A program made the position numbers and the translations under genes. From positions 1-42,170 of the forward strand of contig CANBTT010000023.1 in NCBI GenBank assembly GCA_947372465.1: DNA of 42,170 bases. The letters are read 5' to 3'. Position 1 is the first letter of the stretch, and each line of letters opens with the position of its first letter. Below, piece by piece: positions 1 to 8,515 of the stretch. This stretch comes from Burkholderiales bacterium (GTDB lineage Bacteria; Pseudomonadota; Gammaproteobacteria; Burkholderiales; Burkholderiaceae_C). The notes beneath the pieces are model-generated. The model was given only the letters and a program-made list of their open reading frames with translations. It was not told the origin of the DNA and searched no databases.

Positions 1-1
1 C

Positions 2-1537
2 GAAGAAGAAGTGCTGAGTGCCACGTTTTCTCCAGCATGGCAAGCACACCTTCACGGTGCTCGACCCCGTGTCTTGGCCCTCCAAGGGCCTTGTCGGCAT
101 GAGCTCGGTTTGCCCGAGCAGGCGCCCCCACTGGCCGCGGCACCAACGCAAGACCCCGATGTGGTGATCGTTGGAGCAGGTCTAGCGGGTGCCACAGCGG
201 CCCACGCCTTGGCCATGAGGGGCCTCAAGGTCTTGGTGCTGGAGATGCAAGATCTGCCAAGCACAGATTTGATGAAGGACTCGCTGAATGCGTCTCCAAG
301 GGCTTTGAAGAGGGGTGCCCATGGCCTGCCCTTTGGACTCTTTCATCCGATGAACTCTCGCGATGACAATTTACAGTCCAAGATGACCCGCTCAGGCATT
401 CGTGTCTTGCTTGACACCCTGAGCAGCGAACTGGGGCTTCAAGCCGGTCAAGATTTCAAGGTCTGTGGTGTTTTAGAAAAGAAGAAACCCAGCAAATCGA
501 GGGCCCATCATGAGGGGACCCCCCTTCACCTCTCCCTTCAAACCGCGTGGTTGAACCACTGGAGTCGGCAAGCCCTGGACAATGAAGTGGCCTTTTTAGG
601 CCTCTCCTCAGGCGCGGCGGATACAAGCCAGGCACTTTTTCATGAAAAAGCCGGCTGGGTCAATGTCCAAGCTTTTTTGCAAGCCCTTTTAAAGCACCCC
701 TTGATCACGCTCAAGGCACAGGAAGAAGTCACACGAATTGAATGTGAAACATCCGACAAGTCTGTGTCCGAAATCGACTCAGGCCTGGCTCAATGGCGCG
801 TGCACACGACGTCTTCTTCAAAGCAAGGCCTGGATGGCTACCGCACAAACCATGTGATCTTGGCCAACGCGGTCGCAAGCTCTCAACTCTTACTGGAGGC
901 TTTGAGAATCAGGGGGCCAAAGGCAAACGGCATTCAAGATGAGATCCATCAAACCCTTGAATCTTGGCCCCTGCAAGCCATCAAGGGTCAATTGAACTTG
1001 GGCGACATGAAGGCCTTGTCTGCCAAGCACACCACCCTGCCCCAGTTCGCGGTCAATGGTCAATCGAGTTGGATGGGGCCATTGCCCACGCAGACGAGCC
1101 TCTTTGGGCCACCGGGCTTGGAGACTTCAAGTTCACCCTTTCCCAGTGCACTTTTTTGCATCGGTGCCAGTTACGAACGAGACCGTCACTGGGTTGAGAA
1201 CACGACTGAGAGTCGACTGAGCAACGCACACAAATTCAAGGCCTTGTTGCCCACCCTTGAGATGCCAAGTCAGACCCCTCTTTTTGACTGGAGTGGGGTC
1301 CGATCGACCTGTCACGATCGCTTGCCCATTGTGGGCCCTTTGAGCGCCAAATTGCCGGGTTTGTTGGTCTGCACGGCACTGGGATCTCGGGGTTTGAGCA
1401 TGGGGACCATGCTCTCAAGACATCTTTGCGCTTTGATCACAGGAGAACCCAGTCCCCTACCGAAGCGACTGATTCAAGCCATCGGCACCCAAAGATTTTT
1501 GAAGGAACAGGAGGGTCAACGCTTGAAGTCTCCTTGA
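2..1537 (+). CDS. mnmC: tRNA U34 modification enzyme MnmC, FAD oxidoreductase part (5' partial)
   Basis: This is the FAD-dependent part of MnmC, which removes the carboxymethyl group of cmnm5(s2)U34 in tRNA; the N-terminal methyltransferase half of the bifunctional enzyme then makes mnm5(s2)U. A Rossmann FAD motif (VIVGAGLAGATAAHAL) lies about 55 residues in, followed by GLPFGLFHP, typical of the family, and a C-terminal segment (RSTCHDRLPIVGP, then GSRGLSMG) that closes the FAD site. The frame is open to the window edge (three Glu codons precede a GTG at 11), and about 50 residues precede the Rossmann motif, as expected for the linker after the methyltransferase domain. I therefore treat it as truncated by the window rather than as a stand-alone protein. 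A GTG start at 11 cannot be excluded. Confidence 0.88.
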   Translation, partial: EEEVLSATFSPAWQAHLHGARPRVLALQGPCRHELGLPEQAPPLAAAPTQDPDVVIVGAGLAGATAAHALAMRGLKVLVLEMQDLPSTDLMKDSLNASPRALKRGAHGLPFGLFHPMNSRDDNLQSKMTRSGIRVLLDTLSSELGLQAGQDFKVCGVLEKKKPSKSRAHHEGTPLHLSLQTAWLNHWSRQALDNEVAFLGLSSGAADTSQALFHEKAGWVNVQAFLQALLKHPLITLKAQEEVTRIECETSDKSVSEIDSGLAQWRVHTTSSSKQGLDGYRTNHVILANAVASSQLLLEALRIRGPKANGIQDEIHQTLESWPLQAIKGQLNLGDMKALSAKHTTLPQFAVNGQSSWMGPLPTQTSLFGPPGLETSSSPFPSALFCIGASYERDRHWVENTTESRLSNAHKFKALLPTLEMPSQTPLFDWSGVRSTCHDRLPIVGPLSAKLPGLLVCTALGSRGLSMGTMLSRHLCALITGEPSPLPKRLIQAIGTQRFLKEQEGQRLKSP

Positions 1538-1585
1538 GTTTATTCCTTCAGGTTATAAGCAAAGGACTAAAAGATATTAGGAGTT

Positions 1586-2494
1586 ATGAGCGGAAACCCG
1601 GAAAATAGGGCAATGAATGATCTTTATTTTGTTTTAGCAGGTTTTTTTGTGGGCACCGTGGTGGGGCTCACCGGTGTCGGTGGGGGCTCGCTCATGACCC
1701 CCATTTTGATTTTTTTTCTTGGGGTCAAACCCCATTTGGCGGTTGGCACCGACTTGTTGTTTGCCGCTGTCACCAAGTCGAGTGGCACCTACTCACTTTG
1801 GCGCAAAAAATTGGTGCCCTGGCGCGTGGTGCTGACACTGTGCATGGGCAGTGTGCCGGCCGCTTTGATCACCCTGTACGTGTTGAATGAAGTGGGCACA
1901 GACACCCAAGAGACGCAGCACTTCATCACCCACACCCTGGGTGTTGCGCTTTTGTTCACCGCTTTGTCCCTCCTTTACAAAGCCTTGAAATCGCCCAAAA
2001 AAGCCTCCATCAGCATCGGCGCACAAGCCGCCCTGATGGCTCAAGTCTCAGAGGAAAGCCCCCAAAAAACAGAAATGGGAGACCCAGCGTCGCGGCAAGC
2101 GGATGACTTACAATATGAGCGCGATCCCAGTTTGGCCAAGCACCCCCTGTTGACCGTCGCTTTTGGCGTGGTCATAGGCAGCTTGGTCACATTGACATCG
2201 GTTGGTGCAGGTGCAATTGGCGTGACCGTTTTGATGATCTTGTATCCACGCCTGCCCTTGCCCAGAATCATTGCGGCGGACATTGCCTACGCGGTCCCCC
2301 TCACTTTGGTGGCGGGCTTGGGTCACGCCTCCATTGGTTCTGTCGATTGGCCTTTGTTGGCCAAATTGATCTTGGGTTCTGTGCCTGGCATCCTGCTTGG
2401 CGCACACCTGGTCACCAAAACACCAGAAAGAGTCATACGGCTGTTGTTGAGCGTCTTGCTCACATGGGCTGGAAGTAAATTAGTTTTAAGTTAA
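1586..2494 (+). CDS. TauE/SafE family membrane permease (sulfite/sulfate-related)
   Basis: Membrane protein of the TauE/SafE (COG0730) family, about 302 residues. The family signature GxxxGLTGVGGGSLMTP is near the N-terminus, and a second glycine-rich half (SVGAGAIGVTVLM) follows a soluble loop of about 50 charged residues in the middle. I see roughly seven to eight hydrophobic segments. It ends four bases before cysI, so it is very likely co-transcribed with it and moves a sulfur oxyanion; direction and exact substrate are inferred from position only. The start is ambiguous: ATG 1586 has AGGAG only two bases away, while ATG 1613 begins directly before the first membrane segment and may be the true start. 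Confidence 0.88.
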   Translation: MSGNPENRAMNDLYFVLAGFFVGTVVGLTGVGGGSLMTPILIFFLGVKPHLAVGTDLLFAAVTKSSGTYSLWRKKLVPWRVVLTLCMGSVPAALITLYVLNEVGTDTQETQHFITHTLGVALLFTALSLLYKALKSPKKASISIGAQAALMAQVSEESPQKTEMGDPASRQADDLQYERDPSLAKHPLLTVAFGVVIGSLVTLTSVGAGAIGVTVLMILYPRLPLPRIIAADIAYAVPLTLVAGLGHASIGSVDWPLLAKLILGSVPGILLGAHLVTKTPERVIRLLLSVLLTWAGSKLVLS

Positions 2495-2498
2495 TTCA

Positions 2499-4316
2499 AT
2501 GTATCAATACACCCCCTTTGACCGCGAATTTGTCATCTCACGCGCACACCAGTTCCGCGATCAACTCGAGCGCAATTTAAATGGCACCTTGAGCGATGAG
2601 GACTTCAGACCCCTGCGCCTTCAAAACGGCTGGTACATCCAACGCTACGCGCCCATGTTGCGTGTGGCGGTACCCTATGGTGAGCTCTCCTCTAGACAAG
2701 TTCGTGTGCTTGCAAAAATTGCCCGCGAATACGACCTGCCAGATGAGGCCCTGTTCACCAAGGCGCAGGACACTCAAAACGCCATCGACCCCTTGAACCC
2801 CACCAAGCCCGGCATCAAACCCGTCACCTCTCCGCCTCTCACCAAAGGATACGCGCACTTCACAACGCGCCAAAACGTTCAATTCAATTGGATCAAACTG
2901 AGCGACAGTGCGGATGTGATGGACCTCTTGGCAAGCGTTGACATGCACGGCATTCAAACCAGTGGCAACTGCATCAGAAACATCACAAGCGATGAGCTCG
3001 CTGGGGTTGCCATCGATGAGACGGCAGACCCGCGTGCCTTTGGCGAAATCCTCAGACAGTGGAGCACCTTGCACCCTGAGTTCGCTTTTTTGCCGCGCAA
3101 ATTCAAGATCGCCATCAGCGGCGCCAAAGAGGACCGTGCAGCCACGGCGTGGCACGATGTGGGCCTCTTTTTAGAACACAATGCGCAAGGCGAACTGGGC
3201 TTCAAGGTGATGGTGGGCGGCGGCATGGGCCGCACCCCCATCACGGGCACCGTGGTCAAGGACTTCTTGCCATGGAACCAAATCATCAACTATCTCGAAG
3301 CCATTGTGCGTGTGTACAACCGATTTGGCCGACGTGACAACATCTACAAGGCCAGGATCAAGATCTTGTTGAAAGCCGAGGCGGAGAAATTCACTCAAGA
3401 GGTGAACGAGGAGTTTGCGCTCATCTTAAAAGACGACAAGGCGCCCCACACCATCACACTTGAAGAGCTCGAGCGCGTGCGCGCATGCTTTGTGCCGCCT
3501 CAAAACACACCCGCCACCAACAAGCCCGCGGTGCCGAGCGACCTCACAACGCAAGCCCGCTACCAACAATGGTTGTCGCGCAATGTTGCCCCTCATAAAA
3601 ACCCACAACTGCGGGCCGTGACCTTGTCCTTTAAACGCCTGGGCCTCGCACCAGGAGACGCCCTGCCCGAGCAACTCGAGCGCGCGGCGGATTTGATGGA
3701 CAAATACTCAGGCGCAGAAGCGCGCGTGACCCACAGCCAAAACTTGCTCTTGCCTTGGGTTCATGCAGAGGACTTGCCCGCTTTGTATGTGGAAGCACAA
3801 GCCCTTGGCTTGGCACAAGGCAATGTGGGCTTACTCAGCGACATGATTGCTTGCCCTGGGGGCGACTACTGCGCCTTGGCCAATGCACGCTCGATTCCCT
3901 TGGCCAATGCCATCACCGAGCGTTTTCAAGACTTGGATGAACTCGAAGACTTGGGGCCCATCGATCTGCACATCTCTGGGTGCATCAACTCTTGCGGCCA
4001 CCACCACAGTGGGCACATTGGCATTCTGGGCGTCGACAAGGACGGCCAAGAATGGTACCAAGTCACCTTGGGCGGCTCAGATGGTTCCGATTTGAGTGGC
4101 AAGGCCAAGCCTGGCAAAGTGGTTGGGCCCTCGTTTTCTGCACACGAAGTCTTGGGGGTGATCGAATCCGTTTTGAGCCACTATGTGCACGCACGTCACG
4201 CCAAAGAAAGCTTCATCGCTTGCCTTGAACGCGTGGGCTTTGAGGCCTTCAAAACCGCGGCCAACCAAGCGCGTTACGTTCGCGCCACTGAAGCCCCTGC
4301 CTCATCAACGTCTTAA
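2499..4316 (+). CDS. cysI: Sulfite reductase hemoprotein (nitrite/sulfite reductase family)
   Basis: Assimilatory sulfite reductase of the siroheme/4Fe-4S family (605 aa), reducing sulfite to sulfide with six electrons. The cofactor cysteines are visible as C452-x5-C458 (CPGGDYC) and C495-x3-C499 (CINSC), followed by a His-rich GHHHSGHIG stretch. The two-fold repeated ferredoxin-like and siroheme domains are present (TTRQNVQFNWI in the first half). Members of this type are usual in Burkholderiales. No cysJ flavoprotein lies nearby, so electrons may come from ferredoxin; fdxA and a ferredoxin-NADP reductase lie 3.8 kb downstream. It starts four bases after the TauE/SafE gene and is followed by DUF934 after 20 bases. 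Confidence 0.95.
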   Translation: MYQYTPFDREFVISRAHQFRDQLERNLNGTLSDEDFRPLRLQNGWYIQRYAPMLRVAVPYGELSSRQVRVLAKIAREYDLPDEALFTKAQDTQNAIDPLNPTKPGIKPVTSPPLTKGYAHFTTRQNVQFNWIKLSDSADVMDLLASVDMHGIQTSGNCIRNITSDELAGVAIDETADPRAFGEILRQWSTLHPEFAFLPRKFKIAISGAKEDRAATAWHDVGLFLEHNAQGELGFKVMVGGGMGRTPITGTVVKDFLPWNQIINYLEAIVRVYNRFGRRDNIYKARIKILLKAEAEKFTQEVNEEFALILKDDKAPHTITLEELERVRACFVPPQNTPATNKPAVPSDLTTQARYQQWLSRNVAPHKNPQLRAVTLSFKRLGLAPGDALPEQLERAADLMDKYSGAEARVTHSQNLLLPWVHAEDLPALYVEAQALGLAQGNVGLLSDMIACPGGDYCALANARSIPLANAITERFQDLDELEDLGPIDLHISGCINSCGHHHSGHIGILGVDKDGQEWYQVTLGGSDGSDLSGKAKPGKVVGPSFSAHEVLGVIESVLSHYVHARHAKESFIACLERVGFEAFKTAANQARYVRATEAPASSTS

Positions 4317-4336
4317 GCCACCGAACACCTCCTCCT

Positions 4337-4744
4337 ATGCAATTGCTTACCCCTACCCAAGCCCCTGGCCGCGATGTCGCGACCTCAAGCACCCCCTTCA
4401 TCGACTCAGATGGGGTCAAAACACTGCACTTGAGCAACGATGCGGATTTGAGCGCCCTCAACCTTGAAGGCATTGAACGCATCGAGCTCAATTTCCCCAA
4501 ATTCACCGATGGTCGCGCTTACACCCAGGCGGTCATGCTCAGAAGACGCAGGGGCTTCAAAGCCGATATCCGAGCCCTTGGTGACGTGCTGGTTGACCAA
4601 GTCTTGCAAATGCAAAGAACGGGTTTTACCAGCGCAGTGCTTCGAGCGGATCAAAACTTACAAGTCGCAACCGACACCCTCAAGCGCTTTAAAGCCTTTT
4701 ACCAAGGCGATGCGCTTGACGTGCAACCTCATTTCTCACGATAA
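4337..4744 (+). CDS. DUF934 family protein of the cys operon
   Basis: Small soluble protein of 135 residues of the DUF934 family, which in beta- and alphaproteobacteria almost always lies directly after cysI. Typical features are the LELNFPKFTDGRAYTQA-like core (here IELNFPKFTDGRAYTQA) and the following basic RRRRGF stretch. Its molecular role is not established; an accessory role in sulfite reduction is inferred from constant gene order. It sits between cysI (20-base gap) and cysH (28-base gap). The start ATG is preceded by pyrimidines (CACCTCCTCCT) with no Shine-Dalgarno, a context shared with cysH and cysN here. Confidence 0.9.
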   Translation: MQLLTPTQAPGRDVATSSTPFIDSDGVKTLHLSNDADLSALNLEGIERIELNFPKFTDGRAYTQAVMLRRRRGFKADIRALGDVLVDQVLQMQRTGFTSAVLRADQNLQVATDTLKRFKAFYQGDALDVQPHFSR

Positions 4745-4772
4745 GCCGCTCCCCTACACAGCCAGCCCCCCT

Positions 4773-5543
4773 ATGCAATCCTTCACATCGACCGCCCCAA
4801 GTGCAAGCGCCAGGCCCATGGCCTTTGAGCGCTGGGCCAAGCCAAGCGAGCTCTTCCAAGTCCATTTGAAGGAGAGCTTGGCTCTCCTCGAGCAAGTCGC
4901 AAAAGAGCTCACCCCCATCAAGCAAGCCTCCAGCTTGGGTGCAGAAGATGTGGTGATCACGCACATGATCGAGTCCTTGGGGCTGTCCATTCCCGTTTTT
5001 GTGCTGGAAACCGGTGCCTTGCACCACCCAACCTTGGCCCTTTTAGAAAGGACGCAGGCCCACTCCACATTGCCCATAGAGGTCTACCGACCCGCGCATG
5101 AGGATGTGATCCATTTTGTGAAAGAAAAAGGTCAAGGCGCGATTTACAAGTCCATTGAAGACCGCAAAGCCTGTTGCGATTTGAGGAAACTAAAGCCTTT
5201 GGCAAAAGCACTCACCGGCCAAAGGGCTTGGATCACAGGTCTCAGACGCGAACAATCAAGTGCACGCTCGGATGTGGGTCTGATCGATGACTCAGAACTC
5301 AAAACCAAAGGCTGGACCAAAGTCAATCCACTGGTCAATTGGACCTGGAGCGATGTGTGGCACTACATAGAAGTCCACCAAGTGGACTACAACCCCTTGC
5401 ACGATGAGTTTTATCCCAGCATCGGATGTGCACCTTGCACCCGTGCCATCAGCCTGGGCGAGGAGTTCAGGGCTGGCAGGTGGTGGTGGGAAGATGAAAG
5501 CGCAAAAGAGTGCGGCCTTCATGTGAGCAAAGCCTCAACGTAA
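4773..5543 (+). CDS. cysH: Adenylylsulfate (APS) reductase, assimilatory, iron-sulfur type
   Basis: Reduces activated sulfate to sulfite with thioredoxin or a similar donor. It has 256 residues with the PAPS-reductase fold. The cysteine pairs C134-C135 (KACCDLRK) and C219-x2-C222 (GCAPC), which bind a 4Fe-4S cluster and mark APS rather than PAPS as substrate, are both present, as is the catalytic C247 in the C-terminal ECGLH motif. This agrees with the absence of an APS kinase (cysC) in the cluster. The same frame is open further upstream, but that part overlaps DUF934; the start at 4773 puts the protein at family length and shares its context (CCCCTATGCAAT) with the DUF934 start. Confidence 0.95.
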   Translation: MQSFTSTAPSASARPMAFERWAKPSELFQVHLKESLALLEQVAKELTPIKQASSLGAEDVVITHMIESLGLSIPVFVLETGALHHPTLALLERTQAHSTLPIEVYRPAHEDVIHFVKEKGQGAIYKSIEDRKACCDLRKLKPLAKALTGQRAWITGLRREQSSARSDVGLIDDSELKTKGWTKVNPLVNWTWSDVWHYIEVHQVDYNPLHDEFYPSIGCAPCTRAISLGEEFRAGRWWWEDESAKECGLHVSKAST

Positions 5544-5610
5544 CGATCGCCCCTCTGGCCTCGTCCACGACAACATCAAAACATTTCTTCGCACCCAAGA
5601 CACGCACACC

Positions 5611-6564
5611 ATGACGCAACCCACATCAGAAGCCCCAACCCCTCAAGTCAGTCCTGGCCTTCACACCCTGAGCCAATCGCATTTGGACGGATTGGAACAA
5701 GAAACCATCTTCATTCTGAGAGAGGTCGCTGCCGCCTTTGAGCGCCCGGCTTTGTTGTTCTCTGGCGGCAAAGACTCTCTTGTGATGCTTCGCTGCGCTG
5801 AGAAAGCTTTTGGTGCTGGACGCATTCCCTACCCCTTGCTGATGATCGACACGGGACACAATTTTACCGAAGTCACAGACTTCAGAGACTACAGAGCCAA
5901 GCAACTCGGTGCAGAGTTGATTGTGCGCTCGGTAGAGGACTCCATGGCCCGCGGGACGGTCAGGCTCTCTCGACCCGATGAATCCAGAAATGTGCATCAA
6001 TCGGTGACCCTCTTAGAGGCCATTGAGGAGTTCAAGTTTGACGCCTTGATTGGAGGCGCAAGACGCGACGAGGAAAAAGCCCGCGCCAAGGAGCGCATCT
6101 TCTCTCACAGAGACAGTTTTGGGACTTGGCAACCCAAGTCCCAACGGCCTGAGTTGTGGACCTTGTTCAACACAAGAATTCACCCGGGTGAGCATTTCCG
6201 CGTGTTTCCGATCTCAAACTGGACCGAGTTGGACGTGTGGCAATACATCTCCAGAGAGCGCATTGAGTTGCCCTCCATTTACTACACCCACAAGCGAGAG
6301 GTGATTGATCGCCGTGGTCTATTGGTGCCGGTGACCGAATTGACCCCACCCAGAGCAGGTGAAGAGATACAAACAAGAGATGTGCGCTTCAGAACGGTTG
6401 GCGACATCACGTGTACATGTCCCGTGCAGAGCACCGCAGCGACCCCTGAGGAGATCGTGATCGAGACCCTGAGCGCGCACGTGAGTGAGCGAGGTGCGAC
6501 CCGCATGGATGACCAAACGTCTGAGGCGTCCATGGAGAAGAGAAAGAAGGACGGTTACTTCTAA
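5611..6564 (+). CDS. cysD: Sulfate adenylyltransferase subunit 2 (small subunit)
   Basis: Catalytic small subunit of the heterodimeric ATP sulfurylase, forming APS from ATP and sulfate. It has 317 residues, the usual length. The ATP-pyrophosphatase P-loop LLFSGGKDSLVML is near residue 50, followed by GGARRDEEKARAKER and the FRVFPISNWTELDVWQYI motif, all typical of CysD. The C-terminus ends KRKKDGYF as in the family. It follows cysH after 67 bases and precedes cysN after 91 bases, so the three genes form one pathway unit. Confidence 0.96.
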   Translation: MTQPTSEAPTPQVSPGLHTLSQSHLDGLEQETIFILREVAAAFERPALLFSGGKDSLVMLRCAEKAFGAGRIPYPLLMIDTGHNFTEVTDFRDYRAKQLGAELIVRSVEDSMARGTVRLSRPDESRNVHQSVTLLEAIEEFKFDALIGGARRDEEKARAKERIFSHRDSFGTWQPKSQRPELWTLFNTRIHPGEHFRVFPISNWTELDVWQYISRERIELPSIYYTHKREVIDRRGLLVPVTELTPPRAGEEIQTRDVRFRTVGDITCTCPVQSTAATPEEIVIETLSAHVSERGATRMDDQTSEASMEKRKKDGYF

Positions 6565-6655
6565 AACCGCCGCTTTGTCTCTTTGTAAAGACCCACCCAT
6601 CAGCCACACGTGTGCCACCCCTTTGAACCTCTTGAACGATAAGCGAACGCCTCCT

Positions 6656-7981
6656 ATGCAAGCCACCCTCAGCAAAGATCAAATTGACAACTTAAGAGAC
6701 ACCGCTCTCAAATTCATCACCTGTGGCTCGGTCGATGATGGCAAGAGCACCTTGATTGGGCGCCTTCTTGTCGACAGCCAAGCCGTGCTTGAAGACCATT
6801 TGGCCGGCGTTCAAAGAAAAGGCGAAACCGATCTGGCCCTTTTAACAGACGGGCTGTCGGCTGAGCGTGAGCAAGGCATCACGATCGATGTCGCTTACCG
6901 ATACTTCTCAACCGAGCAACGCAAGTTCATCATTGGGGATGCGCCCGGACACGAGCAGTACACCCGCAACATGGTGACGGCCGCCTCCAGTGCCGATTGC
7001 GCAGTGGTCTTGGTCGATGCCACCAAGCTCAAATGGCAAAAGGCCGACCTCGAACTGTTGCCCCAAACCAGGCGCCACACCCTATTGGCTCAACTTCTTA
7101 GAGTGCCCTCGATCGTGTTTGTGGTGAACAAGCTCGACGCCGTTGAGGATCCCACTTTGGCGTTCCAACACATTCAGATGGCCTTGAAAAAATACGCACA
7201 AGAAGGCCGCATTGCGTACAAGGCCATCGTGCCGATTTCCGCCTTGAAAGGCTGGAACGTGGTGGATGCGAAATCGCAGTGGTGTGGCTACACGGGCCCC
7301 AGTCTTTTGCAACTCTTGGAAGCCTTGCCCAGCACACCACCGGACTTGGATGCACCATTGAGTGTTTGCATTCAATGGGTTGAAAAACAGCACGACAGCG
7401 CCAGGACCGACCAGGGACGCCGCGTTTTTTGGGGCCGAGTGGCGAGTGGACACTTAAAGGCGGGGCAAAGTGTCAAGGTCCACCCCAGTGGACAAAGTGC
7501 CAAAGTGGCCCAGGTGCTCAACTGCACGCGTGAAACCGAGGACAAACTGCTGGGCATGGCGGGTCAATCGGTGGGGGTGATTTTGGACAAGGAAGTCGAC
7601 GTCTCGCGGGGCGACTGGCTGCTAGAAGACACCTCGGCCGAGGGCGCGCACCCAGAGCGCATTGCCAGCGCAAAAACCTTGGAGGCCACCATTTGTTGGC
7701 TCGACGATGAACCGCTTGTCAAAGGTCGAACCTATTTGGCCTTGCAGGGCCATCAGTGGGTCAAGGCCCAGGTCTCAGAGATCGTTCACCGATTGAACAT
7801 TTTGACGCTGGCCCCTGAAGCCGCTCAGCAACTTGAAGCCAATGCCATTGGCGTGGTGAAACTGAACGTCAAGGAAGCCTTGCCGATTCAAAGCTACGAG
7901 CGCTGCCGCTTGATGGGTTCGATGATTTTGGTCGATGCGGCAAGCCACAAAACCTCGGGCGCGATTTTGCTCAAGGGATAA
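6656..7981 (+). CDS. cysN: Sulfate adenylyltransferase subunit 1 (GTPase subunit)
   Basis: GTPase subunit of ATP sulfurylase, which drives APS formation by CysD. It has 441 residues. An elongation-factor-type G domain is seen: P-loop GSVDDGKST near residue 25, switch II DAPGHEQYTRNM, and NKLD for guanine recognition, followed by two beta-barrel domains. No CysC (APS kinase) domain is fused at the C-terminus, in line with the APS-type CysH. The frame is open upstream into the end of cysD, but translation most likely starts at ATG 6656, where GTPase homology begins. The context CTCCTATGCAAG resembles the starts of DUF934 and cysH. Confidence 0.95.
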   Translation: MQATLSKDQIDNLRDTALKFITCGSVDDGKSTLIGRLLVDSQAVLEDHLAGVQRKGETDLALLTDGLSAEREQGITIDVAYRYFSTEQRKFIIGDAPGHEQYTRNMVTAASSADCAVVLVDATKLKWQKADLELLPQTRRHTLLAQLLRVPSIVFVVNKLDAVEDPTLAFQHIQMALKKYAQEGRIAYKAIVPISALKGWNVVDAKSQWCGYTGPSLLQLLEALPSTPPDLDAPLSVCIQWVEKQHDSARTDQGRRVFWGRVASGHLKAGQSVKVHPSGQSAKVAQVLNCTRETEDKLLGMAGQSVGVILDKEVDVSRGDWLLEDTSAEGAHPERIASAKTLEATICWLDDEPLVKGRTYLALQGHQWVKAQVSEIVHRLNILTLAPEAAQQLEANAIGVVKLNVKEALPIQSYERCRLMGSMILVDAASHKTSGAILLKG

Positions 7982-7992
7982 ACCCTCAAATC

Positions 7993-8020
7993 TTGAAAAC
8001 CCAGATTTCTCATCTAAAAT
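7993..8020 (+). promoter_or_regulatory. Probable sigma-70 promoter of fdxA
   Basis: TTGAAA at 7993-7998 and TAAAAT at 8015-8020, each one base from consensus, are separated by 16 bases. They lie 62 bases upstream of the fdxA start and just after the cysN stop, suggesting that fdxA has its own transcript. Assigned by sequence match only. Confidence 0.5.
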
Positions 8021-8082
8021 GGTGTTTTGGGTGTTTTTTTTAGAACGCTCAGATCCGATCAACACTTCACTCCTGTATTGTC

Positions 8083-8409
8083 ATGACCCACGTTGTCACC
8101 GAAGCCTGTATCCGCTGTAAATACACCGACTGTGTAGATGTCTGTCCCGTCGACTGTTTTCGTGAAGGCCCCAATTTCCTGACCATCGATCCCGATGAGT
8201 GCATCGATTGCGCCGTTTGTATTCCTGAGTGTCCGGTCAATGCCATTTATGCAGAAGAAGATGTGCCTGAGGGCCAGGAGCACATGACGGCTTTGAATGC
8301 GGAGTTGTCTCAAATCGGCTGGCCAAGCATCACCAAACGCAAGGCTCCCTTGGCCGATGCCGATGACTGGAAAGACAAGACCAGTAAACTCTCTGAGTTG
8401 CAACGCTGA
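8083..8409 (+). CDS. fdxA: Seven-iron ferredoxin FdxA (3Fe-4S / 4Fe-4S)
   Basis: Electron carrier of the Azotobacter ferredoxin I type, 108 residues. Cysteines at 9, 17 and 50 match the 3Fe-4S ligands and those at 21, 40, 43 and 46 the 4Fe-4S ligands of the family; C12 and C25 are the usual extra cysteines. The C-terminal tail (W-P-x-I-T and the ADxDxWK segment) is typical of proteobacterial FdxA. It lies between cysN and a ferredoxin-NADP reductase gene on the same strand, which makes a role in supplying electrons to reductases such as CysI plausible but unproven. Confidence 0.95.
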   Translation: MTHVVTEACIRCKYTDCVDVCPVDCFREGPNFLTIDPDECIDCAVCIPECPVNAIYAEEDVPEGQEHMTALNAELSQIGWPSITKRKAPLADADDWKDKTSKLSELQR

Positions 8410-8515
8410 GCAAAGCCTCTGAAGGCAAGCGTTGAGCGTTTTGGACGGTGTTGGAGTCAGCACGGTTCAAATTTGACCGCAATGCCTTGGGCGGCCCCAT
8501 CGTTCAAGCCCATTG

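Noticed and set aside
6605-6614. CACACGTGTG palindrome between cysD and cysN
   Set aside because: Ten bases can occur by chance in this length and no second copy was noticed.
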